Source: Heterodera schachtii
Taxonomy: Eukaryota > Nematoda > Chromadorea > Rhabditida > Heteroderidae
Direction of reading: 5' to 3'
Length of the DNA stretch: 64,000 nucleotides
Assembly: GCA_023374025.1 (NCBI GenBank)
Contig: SIJG01000061.1
Location: forward strand, 576,853-640,852
Made by a program: the position numbers and the translations under genes. A model generated the notes under the pieces. That model ran no database searches. It worked only from the letters and a program-made list of their open reading frames with translations, and had not been told where the DNA came from. Positions 1 through 9,450 of this stretch are shown here, one piece after another. Position 1 is the stretch's first letter. Each line of letters starts with the position of its first letter.

Positions 1-2040
1 ATTATCGCGATTTAATGTCCAGAGATCTTGTCAATGTCCCTGTTGTATGTGAGCTCCTCCATTTGAAAGGTTTAATTTTTTCGTTCAAAAAGGTTGCTTT
101 GAAGAATTTTTTGGCATGTATAAATTCATTTTTTCAAATATACCAATGAACTATGTCGTCATTAGTATTATAGTTAAAAATTTGTAAATAATAAGACAAA
201 TCTACGTTTTTCAATTAATTGCTTCATTTTTAAATATTTATTTTAAAACTTTTTATTGAATTTAAAAATTTTGTGTATACAAGATTAATTCATTTTCATC
301 ATTTGAGAAACAATTAGCTATTTTAATTTTCTTTAAATTTTTAATTATGCAAATCATAGTTCAATAAATTAAGTTTATAATTTAAAGATATATGCATGAT
401 GAATTTTTAATTACATACAAAAATAGGGAAGGATTCTATATTTTAATTATCGTAATTTAAATATACTTCTCTTGTCGTCTATTTCATAATGTATGAGCTT
501 GGTTTGTTTAATTAATTACTTACAAATTATTTTGCATTTATATATTTTTTGTATATTCAGTTTTTTTTAATTTTTTTATTGCCGACAACTTAAATTTTTT
601 CCTAAAATTATTAAAATGATGTTTTTTATAAATGCAAGGCACTTAAACTGAATATTTTGGTTGAACTTTGGCATTTTGAAGTTGTTTTCCTCCTTGCCAA
701 AATGGTATTAAACTTACACACTGATGCATGTGAGATCTCGAGAAGGTCCCCAGTAACAAGATGAGCACGAATTGGCTAGAGTCTGTTTAATTAACATAAC
801 AAACAATGGCAATTTTTATTAATTTTTTGGCAACTATTTATTCACTTTTATTGGTTATTATTAGTCCGTAATAATGAGTCCTTTACTATTTCAAATTAAT
901 ATTTAATGATAAGAATTTATTTTTTATTTATTATGTTTAGATTAAATGACAAAATGCTTTTCTATTTCATTTTTAACTTAATAAAAGTTCTGGCTACTAA
1001 TCTTGGCTAAAAATCTGTTTTACCAAATTTTTGTATTAAATTATAACTTTGCTCTTATAAATTATATTTTTAATTCATATGAAATTTACCATTTTCTTCA
1101 TAAGAAACTTAAATTTATTAATTTAATTTAGGTTTTAATTCAAATTTTATATAAACGAATTTCAATTTTGTTAATAAACTCAAGAAGTCTAAAAATTAGC
1201 ACTTTGAATTAGGTGATTATTGAGAATGATTTTTTTGTTCGACAATATGTGTTTTTCATCTATCGAAAATTCTATCATTGAAGGAATATTGGCAAATAAT
1301 TTTATTACTTTATTTTACCCTTATATTTTCTGATATTTTTAGTAAAATTCGATTATTCTTGTTTGAATTTTTTTGTATTAAGACAAAAAAATTAAATTTA
1401 TTAATGTAAATATTTAAATAGTTAATTTCATTATTTTGCTATTTTCTCTGCATGATTAATAGGTTTTACCATATTATTCTCTTGTACTTTTTGCAATAGT
1501 ATTTTTTAGAATTATACATTCTTCAATTGAATTTTATGCCAGTATTAGTGTTTTTTGTAAGCTCTTTTTTTACCAATTCATTAATTTAATAAATAAATTT
1601 TATTATTTTGTTTTATAGAATGCATTTTCCTTAAAATATTGAAATTATAAATGCGCGGTTAAGAACCATTTTTTGTTCGGTTTTTAAAGGGCTATCTCCC
1701 AGGCCGGTTCCGGTTCTTGGTCCATTCACTTGGAGCCCGTCATGGGTCGGGCACATCTGCCGGATGACCCTCAGCCTCGCCCCTGACCCTGTCGATGTCC
1801 AACCCAAACTAAGCGTGCCGGTACCAGCGGCTTTTTTGTACAGCTCGATGAGCTCTACAAAATGGTATCAATGATGTCCGTCTGTGTCTACTACAAATGG
1901 AGAAAATTGGCGAGAAGTGATGCGAAAAATTGAAAAGAAAAAAAATTGAAAATGACTTCAGTCCCGCCGTACATTAGGGTTAAGCGTACGGCACCGTGAT
2001 TTAGTGAATTGAATTATTAAATTTATTTAATTAATTTATC
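1..2040. other. AT-rich intergenic DNA, no gene seen
   Basis: Very AT-rich sequence without a supportable reading frame. One GC-richer patch at about 1680-1990 is compositionally unlike its surroundings and looks like an old inserted repeat, but no family is recognisable. Confidence 0.5.
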
Positions 2041-2044
2041 AATC

Positions 2045-2210
2045 ATTGAGCTTTTTGTTGAACGCCCACACTGAGCTTTTTTTGTGGAACGCCCACACTG
2101 AGCTTTTTTTGTGGAACGCCCACACTGAGCTTTTTTTGTGGAACGCCCACACTGAGCTTTTTTTGTGGAACGCCCACACTGAGCTTTTTTGTGGAACGAC
2201 CTAGCACCTT
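2045..2210 (-). repeat. 27-bp minisatellite, in frame on the - strand
   Basis: About five tandem copies of a 27-bp unit (each with the core gagcttttttt plus gtggaacgcccacact). On the minus strand the unit stays in frame and would encode a repeated nine-residue KKLSVGVPQ inside a 73-aa ORF at 2043-2264 that starts with an ATG. The N-terminal part is unrecognised. The repeat could be a protein-coding minisatellite or just a tandem repeat with no stop codon; there is no other support for a real gene. Confidence 0.6.
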
Positions 2211-2385
2211 TTCAATGTTTGCTTTTAATTTTTTTCGAACATCCAAATCTGCATATTTGGGCAAATATTATTTATATCACAAAGTTATTTTATTATTCAC
2301 AATTTACCAATACTTAAACAAATATTATCAAAAAATAATAATTTATGTGATTTCAAGAAACATGTTATTCGAAAATTTAATATAA

Positions 2386-3058
2386 ACATTTATAATTTTA
2401 TACAGTATTGAATTGAGAAAAAAAAACTAAATTTATTTATACATATTTAATATTATTATGCTCCTTTTAAATAAAGTTTTAAAGAAAAAATATATTAGTC
2501 CATAATAAGGGAAAATGCAAGCATTTATAAGATGATTAGAAACAATAGTTAAAGGTAAAAATTAATTTGTACAACTAATAAATTTCTTAACTTTGAATAA
2601 ATTTTTAAATAACATGAAATAAATGCTTAAATTATTATTTTTTTGAAATAAATATTAAAAATCAAAATTTATTAAAACATTAAAAATAATTTCATACGCA
2701 TTGTTTGGTAAAACGGTGAGCAGACAATTTATTTACAAATTTTGTCAATCTTAATTTTTAGCTAAGGTACATATATGAAATATAAAAAATTTTACTGTAA
2801 ATCGAATTGAAATAAATATAAGATTAATTATTCTGAAAAAAAATTCAGTCTTATATTAAAAATTTTCATCAGTTGGAAGAGGATTAAAATTAATAAGCCC
2901 AATAATAAAATTCTTTATTATTAATAACAAAACTTTCTCGGCGATAGTGTAACACAATTGTTAAAATATTTCGTATGAAATTTCTGATCAACAAACTCCA
3001 AAATTAAATAAATCATCTATTAATTCAAATTTTAAAGTATATGGAACAAAAATATGAA
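2386..3058. other. AT-rich flank left of the Maverick
   Basis: No gene or recognisable repeat seen. The six bases 3053-3058 (TATGAA) are the candidate left target-site duplication of the Maverick. Confidence 0.45.
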
Positions 3059-3216
3059 AGTAGTATAAGGTCCCAGGGGCCGGGGTCCAGACCCCGGCCC
3101 CTGCTTAAAAAAACATCCATTTTTTGTTCTTCATGATTTTATCCCAGTGCCGGGGTCCAAATCCATGAGAGGATTAATTAAATTAATTCATCCAGAGGCA
3201 GAGGGACTCGAACCCA
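3059..3216 (+). repeat. left terminal inverted repeat of Maverick
   Basis: 158 bp that reappear inverted at 25863-26020 with few differences. The tip is AGTAGTATAAGGTCCCAGG, followed by a GC-rich self-complementary block (GGGGCCGGGGTCCAGACCCC at about 3074-3093) that can fold on itself. The inner edge lies in a tRNA-like B box, beyond which the two ends diverge. Confidence 0.93.
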
Positions 3217-3249
3217 AGAGGTCTAATCCAAAGCACTACCACTGGGCCA
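3204..3249 (-). ncRNA. tRNA-like Pol III control region, left copy 1
   Basis: On the minus strand TGGCCCAGTGG (3249-3239) matches the tRNA A box and GGTTCGAGTCC (3214-3204) matches the B box. Acceptor and T stems do not pair well, so this is not a functional tRNA but a tRNA-derived element or internal Pol III promoter. It points outward towards the left tip and lies across the inner edge of the terminal repeat. Confidence 0.55.
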
Positions 3250-3337
3250 ACAATAAAGTTATCCGAAAACGGATAATTAGCAATTATATATATATAATTT
3301 AATTTAAAATCGATTAAATAATTCACCAACGGGAGGG

Positions 3338-3384
3338 GGATTCGAACCCAAGAGGTCAAATCCATCGCACAACCAATTGACCGA
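3338..3384 (-). ncRNA. tRNA-like Pol III control region, left copy 2
   Basis: Second tRNA-like unit about 130 bp inward, in the same orientation. The B box GGTTCGAATCC (3348-3338) is perfect; the A-box-like TCGGTCAATTGG (3384-3373) is weaker. The shared downstream text GACCTCTTGGG shows that copies 1 and 2 are related. Confidence 0.5.
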
Positions 3385-3493
3385 GGACATAGTCATCCGA
3401 AAAAGGATATTTGTCAGTTATGTAGTAAAAAAAAGTGTCGCAAGAGTCAAAAATGGACGGGAGAGGGGATGCAGGCGACATTCTCCCTTTTGC

Positions 3494-3505
3494 CTATATA
3501 AAGGG
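3494..3505 (+). promoter_or_regulatory. TATA box before packaging ATPase
   Basis: CCTATATAAAGG ends about 25 bp before the ATG at 3531, a TATA-like core promoter. Comparable TATA boxes precede other Maverick genes, which suggests that each gene or small cluster has its own Pol II promoter. Confidence 0.55.
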
Positions 3506-3530
3506 ATATTTGTAAGCAAAAAAAAGCACA

Positions 3531-4163
3531 ATGAAATTTTATAAAAAAATGTTCAACGCACCGTTTACATTAATTTTATCCGGCGCTACGGGAAGTGGAA
3601 AAACTCAATGGCTATTGAAACTTTTAAAACACTACAGCTTGCTAATCGCACCGCCTCCTGTAAAAATACTCTATTGTTATTCCGAGATGAACGATTCTGT
3701 GATCGGGTTAATGAAACAAGGAATTGAGACACATAATGGGGTACCGACCCAAATGTTGGTTCAAAGTATGCCTAAACCCCTGCTTTTGATCCTGGACGAC
3801 CTGATGCTGAGCGTAAATAACGATTTTTTGGATTTATTGTTCACCCGAGGCTCCCATAACTGGAATGTAAGTGTGATTTTTGTAACACAAAGTCTCTATG
3901 GACGCAATATTCGTACTGCAAGAGCCAACAGCCATTATTTGGTTTTAACCCGGAATCCTTCTGGTCAACTTCAGGTCAGAACGGTGGGCTCTCAATTGTT
4001 TCCGAAGAGGCTAAACTATTTTATGGAGGCATACAACGATGCAACCAGCGAACCATTCAGCTATTTGGTCATAAATATGCATCCTAATGCGCCCGAGTCT
4101 GAACGTTTAACAACTAAAATTTTCCCGGATGAACAGCGTGAGGTGTACCTACCAATTGAATAA
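3531..4163 (+). CDS. Maverick DNA-packaging ATPase (FtsK/HerA, A32-like)
   Basis: 210 aa, intact, beginning with ATG. Walker A GATGSGKT lies at residues 18-25 and Walker B LLLILDD at 84-90, followed by a sensor-like FVTQSLY at 117-123; this order is typical of the A32-like packaging ATPases of Polintons, virophages and adeno-related elements. The family hydrolyses ATP to drive the genome into a preformed capsid. It is the first + strand gene inside the left end, 26 bp after a TATA box, and is followed 45 bp later by the next ORF. Length fits the short Polinton form. No defect seen. Confidence 0.92.
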   Translation: MKFYKKMFNAPFTLILSGATGSGKTQWLLKLLKHYSLLIAPPPVKILYCYSEMNDSVIGLMKQGIETHNGVPTQMLVQSMPKPLLLILDDLMLSVNNDFLDLLFTRGSHNWNVSVIFVTQSLYGRNIRTARANSHYLVLTRNPSGQLQVRTVGSQLFPKRLNYFMEAYNDATSEPFSYLVINMHPNAPESERLTTKIFPDEQREVYLPIE

Positions 4164-4168
4164 AGAAA

Positions 4169-4178
4169 GGGTATAAAA
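4169..4178 (+). promoter_or_regulatory. TATA box before the 4209 gene
   Basis: GGGTATAAAAGG just after the ATPase stop and about 30 bp before the next ATG. Same TATAAA(A)G style as at 3496, 9351 and 11298. Confidence 0.5.
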
Positions 4179-4208
4179 GGTTGAGAAAATCTGTAATTTT
4201 CACTACAG

Positions 4209-4559
4209 ATGTATGAATTCAGTCCATATATAAGTGAAAACGCAGAATTTTTAAAAAAAATCGCCTCTACGAAATCGGAAAAAAAGAAAAACATCCTTCT
4301 GCGAGACGCAACAGCCGAACAAATATTAGGACTTGTTGAAATTTGTGCAAACATATTAAAATTCAATTTCAGCCTAAACCGAAGCCAAAGGAAAAGGTTG
4401 GCCGAATACGCGGACTATTATCGTGCAATTGCACGCTCGCGTAGCGAAAAGACTGCAAGAAAGAGATTACAGCAGGGAAGTGGTATAGCATTAGGAGCAA
4501 TATTAGTGCCTATTCTTGGCGCACTAGCTCAACACCTGGTCGAAAAAATTACGGCCTAA
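4209..4559 (+). CDS. small Polinton-associated basic protein
   Basis: 116 aa. A lysine-rich N-terminal half leads to EICANILKFNFSLNRSQRKR (residues about 45-64), then an arginine-rich stretch and a hydrophobic C-terminus (SGIALGAILVPILGAL). I recognise this plan from small uncharacterised proteins widely found in metazoan Polintons: an EC-NVL-G-like helix, RKRL, then a glycine followed by a hydrophobic helix. The biochemical role is unknown; a DNA-condensing or capsid-internal role would fit the basic charge plus membrane-like tail, but that is inference. It lies between ATPase and the 4576 gene in the same orientation and has its own TATA box. Confidence 0.7.
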   Translation: MYEFSPYISENAEFLKKIASTKSEKKKNILLRDATAEQILGLVEICANILKFNFSLNRSQRKRLAEYADYYRAIARSRSEKTARKRLQQGSGIALGAILVPILGALAQHLVEKITA

Positions 4560-4575
4560 CAGGCGGGAGCTACCA

Positions 4576-5502
4576 ATGAAATATACAAAAAAGATGGTTA
4601 TGGTGCCAGAGAGCGAGTATTTGGCCCTCATTAATCTACTGAAAGGAAGCAGCGGCGTATCTCCTCCTCTAGCCGACCCGCTACAAGGCGAGAAAACGCT
4701 GCTTGATGTACAGATTCAAAAGAATTTGGCGGATCCAAAAAGGAACGCAGAAATAAAAATGAAGCGTCACTCATGGTTGTACAAACGTAGACACCAGCTA
4801 AAAGATATTATTGAGAATAAACCTCAAAAAGTAATTGTTGAGAGTGGCTCAGTTACCGCACCAAACGTTGCGCCGTATATGGGCATTCAAAAACAACAAA
4901 CACCGTCGCATGTGAGCACACCACATCGCAATTCGGCTTCAATTCAATCAATTGGTGCAGCAGTAAGTAAGAGCAACACTGATGTAGAAGAGGACACGGA
5001 CTTTTCAACTGCTTCTGATCAGTTTGAGCCTGCTGCTGCTGATGCTGCTACGGCTTCGTCAAGGAAAACGCCGCACCAAAAGACGCCAACTGTTTCATTA
5101 AGGACCAGCCCAAAAAATTTCCCAAAAATGATGGGCATTATCGGGAAGGATCACAAAAAATTCGGTGTCAATGCAAACAGTGGAGAAATTTTGACTAATT
5201 TCAATAAACCCGTTTCAGGCTCTCATTTCACCGAATCGTTAAAGCATTTGACAGGTCAGCGCAAAGATGTGCCCAGAGGCCATCGCTTCTTCATTCAGCG
5301 TATCTCAAAAGACACGGAAATGATGAAACTGCTTCAAAAAATACCACAAACGGGGGAAGGCCGGCGGCGCAGCACAGTGAAGAAAATGGGAAAGAAAAAA
5401 ATAGTGTTTGTCAATGTGAATTCATCGTCTATAAAAACCCCAGGTTTACACCGAACGGAACCAAAACGCAAATTTAAACCTGAATTATGGGCAAGACTAT
5501 AG
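4576..5502 (+). CDS. Polinton-associated protein of unknown function
   Basis: 308 aa. The N-terminus (KMVMVPESEYLALINLLK, residues about 5-22) and the C-terminal region (GVNANSGEILTNFNKPVSGS, then PRGHRFFIQ) resemble a protein repeatedly found beside the integrase in animal Polintons, in which a short N-terminal helix domain and a C-terminal 'GE...GS...P-G...F' domain are separated by a low-complexity linker. Here the linker (about residues 95-190) is rich in Ser, Thr, Ala and Asp. The function is not known. Its last 16 bp overlap the start of the integrase ORF in another frame, so the two are probably expressed from one transcript or the integrase uses a later start. Confidence 0.7.
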   Translation: MKYTKKMVMVPESEYLALINLLKGSSGVSPPLADPLQGEKTLLDVQIQKNLADPKRNAEIKMKRHSWLYKRRHQLKDIIENKPQKVIVESGSVTAPNVAPYMGIQKQQTPSHVSTPHRNSASIQSIGAAVSKSNTDVEEDTDFSTASDQFEPAAADAATASSRKTPHQKTPTVSLRTSPKNFPKMMGIIGKDHKKFGVNANSGEILTNFNKPVSGSHFTESLKHLTGQRKDVPRGHRFFIQRISKDTEMMKLLQKIPQTGEGRRRSTVKKMGKKKIVFVNVNSSSIKTPGLHRTEPKRKFKPELWARL

Positions 5503-6605
5503 CACAGCAACCGATTGTGGATAAATTATTGGAACAAATTTATTACGATTTACGCTCACCGGCCAGCTATGCTGGTATGCTAAAAGTTTGGGAAGAGGCC
5601 AAGAGAAGAAACCCTCGAATTTCCTTACACAATGTCTATGAATTTCTTCACCGCCAACGCACTTACACATTGTTTAAGCCACGGAGAAACAAATTTCCTA
5701 GGCTCAAAACGGTGCCGAGTGGTCTGCATACAGATTGGCAATGTGACCTGTGCATTATGGATACGTTAAGGGCGCATAATGACGGTTACCGCTACATTTT
5801 GGTTTGTATCGATGTGCTTAGTAGAAAAATTTTTACCGCAGAGTCGGAGTCGAAGAAAAGCGAACACATGATTGAAGCATTTGAAAAGGTGTTCAAAAAA
5901 GCCGGTGTGCTGCCTAACAAACTGTACAGTGATGCAGGTTTGGAGTTCCAAGCAAAACGGATGATTGAATACTGGAAGCAAAAGGACATAATCAAACACA
6001 TAATGTACAGTCCTAGCCTGCATGCGGGTGTGGTTGAACGGGCGAATCGAACACTCAAAGAACGCTTATACAAATATTTTAGCGAAAATAACACTCTAAG
6101 GTGGTTAGGGGTGATAGATAAAATCGCAAATAATGTGAACAGTACTACAAATCGTACCATTGGTATAAGTCCAGCTTCTGTAACCTTTAAGAATGCTCCG
6201 GCGTTAAGAAAACGTCTATATAAAGAACACACCAGTGACAAGGAAATCAAAGTAAACGCAAAATTCAAATTTGGCGATATTGTAAGAATTAGCAAAGAGA
6301 AAGGCCAATTTTCAAAAGGTTACTATCCAAATTTTACTGACGAACTTTTTAGGGTCCAACGTGTAAACAACACAGACCCTCACTCGTACAGAATACGTGA
6401 TTTGAACGGAGAAGACATAAAGGGAATTTTCTACGATCAAGAACTTGTAAAGACAGCGGAAAACGGTACCCATCGCGCAGAAGTGCTAAAATCGCGTACA
6501 CGAAACGGAGTCAAAGAACATTTCGTCCGTTGGGTTGGCTTGTCTGACAAATACAACAGCTGGGTCCGTGACTCAGACCTAGTGAAACGTCGAGCATTTG
6601 AATAA
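5487..6605 (+). CDS. Maverick retroviral-type integrase (DD35E) with chromodomain
   Basis: 372 aa. The catalytic triad is visible as D87 (QCDL), D149 (YSDAG) and E184 (VVERANR), with exactly 35 residues in the last spacing. The C-terminus (about 339-367, HRAEVLKSR...FVRWVGL...NSWV) is a chromodomain, the usual targeting module of Polinton integrases. The enzyme joins the element ends to host DNA and makes a short target duplication. The N-terminal helix region with YEFLHRQRTYTLFKP is also typical. The frame is uninterrupted and all catalytic residues are present. It overlaps the preceding ORF by 16 bp and precedes the penton gene by 9 bp. Confidence 0.95.
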   Translation: MGKTIAQQPIVDKLLEQIYYDLRSPASYAGMLKVWEEAKRRNPRISLHNVYEFLHRQRTYTLFKPRRNKFPRLKTVPSGLHTDWQCDLCIMDTLRAHNDGYRYILVCIDVLSRKIFTAESESKKSEHMIEAFEKVFKKAGVLPNKLYSDAGLEFQAKRMIEYWKQKDIIKHIMYSPSLHAGVVERANRTLKERLYKYFSENNTLRWLGVIDKIANNVNSTTNRTIGISPASVTFKNAPALRKRLYKEHTSDKEIKVNAKFKFGDIVRISKEKGQFSKGYYPNFTDELFRVQRVNNTDPHSYRIRDLNGEDIKGIFYDQELVKTAENGTHRAEVLKSRTRNGVKEHFVRWVGLSDKYNSWVRDSDLVKRRAFE

Positions 6606-6614
6606 AGCTAAATA

Positions 6615-8891
6615 ATGGAAGATTTTTACATTGTACTTCCCTCAAACACACCTGGTCCAGGAAATACTGCTTCTAATTTTACGGTTAGACTTCCGCACAC
6701 TTTAGAGCTTGACTCCAAATGGTCCGTCGCATTATCAGCAATAATCTATCCATATTCATTCCCGTCGATCAGTGTGGACGAGGATGACTCTATCTCTGTC
6801 AAACTGGTTAATCCTAACTACAGAGAAGATGCCGGAAATTCTGACGAGGAATCGCAAAAATTTATCAATTTGTCAGTGAAGATTCCAAATGTACAATTCC
6901 AAAGTGTACAAAGTTTACAAAAAACACTGAATCAGATAATCCAGAATGCTTACGATACAAAGTTTGGCGGCTCATCATCATTAAATGATGGTACACACAA
7001 CAAAAGAGCCAAACGACAAACCGAATTGTCAGAAACAGGCGCTGGAGTTATCGAAGTAGAGAATTTCTTCACTCGAAATCCCTTTGACTACTGGCAACAG
7101 ATTGGAGAACTGCGAAAAAAACACTATCAGCTCAGAGAAAGGGTTGAAAAAATGGCAAAGGAGTACAATTCAACAGCGGATGACGAAAGAAAAACATTTC
7201 TCTCAACGGAACTTGGGGTTTTTCAGGGGCGAGAAACTTTTCTGAAAGAACATTTGCATTTGATTGAAGAAGAGGCGAAGAGAAGGGACGGTGAGCAGCA
7301 AGAAGCCAACGAACAAAGACTGATTGACCGTTTCTTTGCCCGATACCCCGACAATTATAGAGAGCAGCTGGACGAATGGAGGTCAAGTTACCTCCGAGAT
7401 GTGCTAGATCTACAAACAAAGATGGGAGAGTATGAAGGAGTTAAAGATTTGAAAAAGCTTGAAGAGCTCAATTCACAAACCGAACGAATGAGAAATTCCC
7501 TACACGTTTTTGGAAGAAAGATGGAAATCTTAAACAACGCAGCATTGCAACGTGACCAGAAAAGGTCTCAAGAGGAGTTTGAACGGACAAGCCATGAACA
7601 AAACCTGACCTTCGTCCAAGAATTCTTCCAAGCCAATCCCGTGAATTATTGGCAAGCAATCCAGAAAAATTATGAAGCGCTTCAACTTGAGTACACCAAG
7701 AAGAGGGAATTGAGGGAAAAGCTTGAATTTGAAACTGACGCAGCGGAAAGGGAGTCGCTGCAACGACAAATAGAGAGCGTTCAACGTCTGATTGACTACA
7801 GGCGTAAACGGTTTGCCGCTTTGGAATACGAGGCTAAAAAAAGAGATGCGCAGACAGGGAAAGCTAACTCAGGCCTCAGTGCTGTAGCTGAGGGGTCAAA
7901 TAGTACTAGTTCCACCCCAACAGACAACTTTTCACCAGCAGATGAGCCCGCAAACCCAGACGAAGAAAATGCTACCAATAGTAAAAACAATCACCAACAA
8001 AACATCACCACTACTGCCACCGCTACATCCGAGACGCCAGCTGAACAGATTTTAGCAGATCAAGATAATAGTATCGCTGATAAGCATGAAGCAGGTACGC
8101 CGCCATCGAGTGGATTAGAACAATCCGGTGATGCTGTGCTACATCAGTGACACAAGTTGAAGAGGGTGGAAATTTACCTCAAGCAGCCGCGTTAATCTCC
8201 AATGACCCAAAAATTGTTGCTAAACAATCAACGGTAGCGACAGAGAGAAGGAAGGAGAAAATAATTGAAAAACTGATGGACGAACAAGTGGACCGAATGG
8301 TCGATGGAACAGCATGCACAGCAGATGATGCTACAGGAAGAAGGTAAAGACAACGAGAGTCAACACCGCATTTCAACATATAAACTCATCGAAGAAGTGC
8401 TAGATGGTGAGCATGGACAGCTAATGTCGCAACAGCGTGAATCCAAAATGGCAGCCGAATTTGCTTACAATGAAATAACTCAGCGATTTGGCATTAGAAT
8501 GGGCCCAGGAGTAATGCACGTTGATTTGAGCAAACAGCTGTCCTACGTGTTGGGGTTCGATCACAAAACACGCATTTACAACAATCAGTCGGCAAAATAT
8601 CCACCTGATCTGTCTGGTGGTGTCCGTCAGCTGTACGTTTACGCGCCTAAACTGGTGGAGGACTCCATCATAGGTGACCGCATGGCACCGCTGCTGCGAG
8701 TTGTCAACGTGTCAGGGACACCGGGGTTGGACATGCCAGAGGTTATATATACCAATGAAATTTTTCATTCTCTCCAAAATAAACGCATTTCTGAAATTAA
8801 CATTGAAATTCAGACAGCATTTGGACGTTACGTAAAATTTGGTTGGGGAACTACCGTAATCACTTTACATTTTAGACAAAAATTATTTTAA
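6615..8891 (+). CDS. penton-like minor capsid protein, with coiled-coil repeat insertion and frame breaks
   Basis: The N-terminus (MEDFYIVLPSNTPGPGN, then LELDSKWSVAL) and the C-terminus (GVMHVDLSKQLSYVLGF to ITLHFRQKLF) are typical of the Polinton penton-like (single jelly-roll) minor capsid protein. Between them, from about residue 145 to 430, lie three tandem units of about 90 aa, each opening with FF-x-x-(N/Y)P-x-x-Y and continuing as charged coiled coil, followed by a Ser/Thr/Asn-rich linker. The first frame ends at a stop at 8148-8150; another frame is open at about 8147-8347; the original frame resumes and runs to 8891. This pattern fits two compensating single-base indels near 8140 and 8300. 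Whether these are decay, assembly error or recoding cannot be decided here. Confidence 0.8.
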
Positions 8892-8903
8892 TAAAAAACA
8901 GTT

Positions 8904-9329
8904 ATGACGCACGTTGTTTTTAACCCGGACAATGTCAATTGGTCCGCGTTTCTTGCGTTACAGCAGCAGCAGGAGGGAAGTGGTGAGCTGCAGTATTTTG
9001 TAGGCAATAAATTTCAGCGTGGTGGCGGTCTTTTACAAAATATTTCGCGGTTCCTTATGCCGGTAGCCACAAACCTGTTAAAGTCTGCCTCAAAGGAGGG
9101 CATTTCCGCAGGGACACGGATGCTTGACGATCTCGCCCAGGGAAAGGCGTTTAAGGAGTCTCTCAAAACTCAGGCTAAGCAAGGATTTGAGAATCTGGCC
9201 GAAAAGCTCAACCAGTGCGGAAAGGGTGGGCGGCAACGGCACAAGGCAATCACTCATAGAAAAAATAAAAAAAATGGTACATTGAGAGGGAAACGACAGA
9301 TCATTGATCAGCTAACATTTGCACATTAA
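8904..9329 (+). CDS. PX-like (adenovirus pVI/pX-like) minor virion protein
   Basis: 141 aa, intact. After an N-terminal FLALQQQQEGSGELQYFVG comes a glycine-rich amphipathic stretch (FQRGGGLLQNISRFLMPVA), then an alpha-helical Ala/Leu region and a strongly basic C-terminus (KGGRQRHKAITHRKNKKNG). This RGGG-F-R-P-G architecture is common to small proteins lying next to the capsid gene of animal Polintons and resembles adenovirus core or membrane-lytic minor proteins; the assignment rests on layout and composition rather than on a decisive motif. It sits 12 bp after the penton frame and upstream of the capsid gene promoter. Confidence 0.65.
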   Translation: MTHVVFNPDNVNWSAFLALQQQQEGSGELQYFVGNKFQRGGGLLQNISRFLMPVATNLLKSASKEGISAGTRMLDDLAQGKAFKESLKTQAKQGFENLAEKLNQCGKGGRQRHKAITHRKNKKNGTLRGKRQIIDQLTFAH

Positions 9330-9349
9330 CATTTGACACCACACGAAGC

Positions 9350-9361
9350 CTATAAATAGGT
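9350..9361 (+). promoter_or_regulatory. TATA box before major capsid gene
   Basis: CCTATAAATAGG, about 90-100 bp before the capsid frame, in a short gene-free gap after the PX-like gene. The symmetric TATA box suggests a separate capsid promoter. Confidence 0.5.
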
Positions 9362-9450
9362 AGGATAATTTTAATTTTTTCACTATCGACCACACTCTCA
9401 CCAACATACATTAAATATTTTGAGAGAAACATAATAACCAAAAAAACTCA

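Noticed and set aside
3183..3365. 60-aa ORF at the left end of the Maverick
   Set aside because: Phrases such as WVRIPLPLV and GFESLCL are the usual translation of tRNA T-arm sequence, so it marks tRNA-like DNA, not a protein.
3204..3384. Functional tRNA genes
   Set aside because: A and B boxes match but acceptor and T stems do not pair, so only tRNA-like control regions are claimed.
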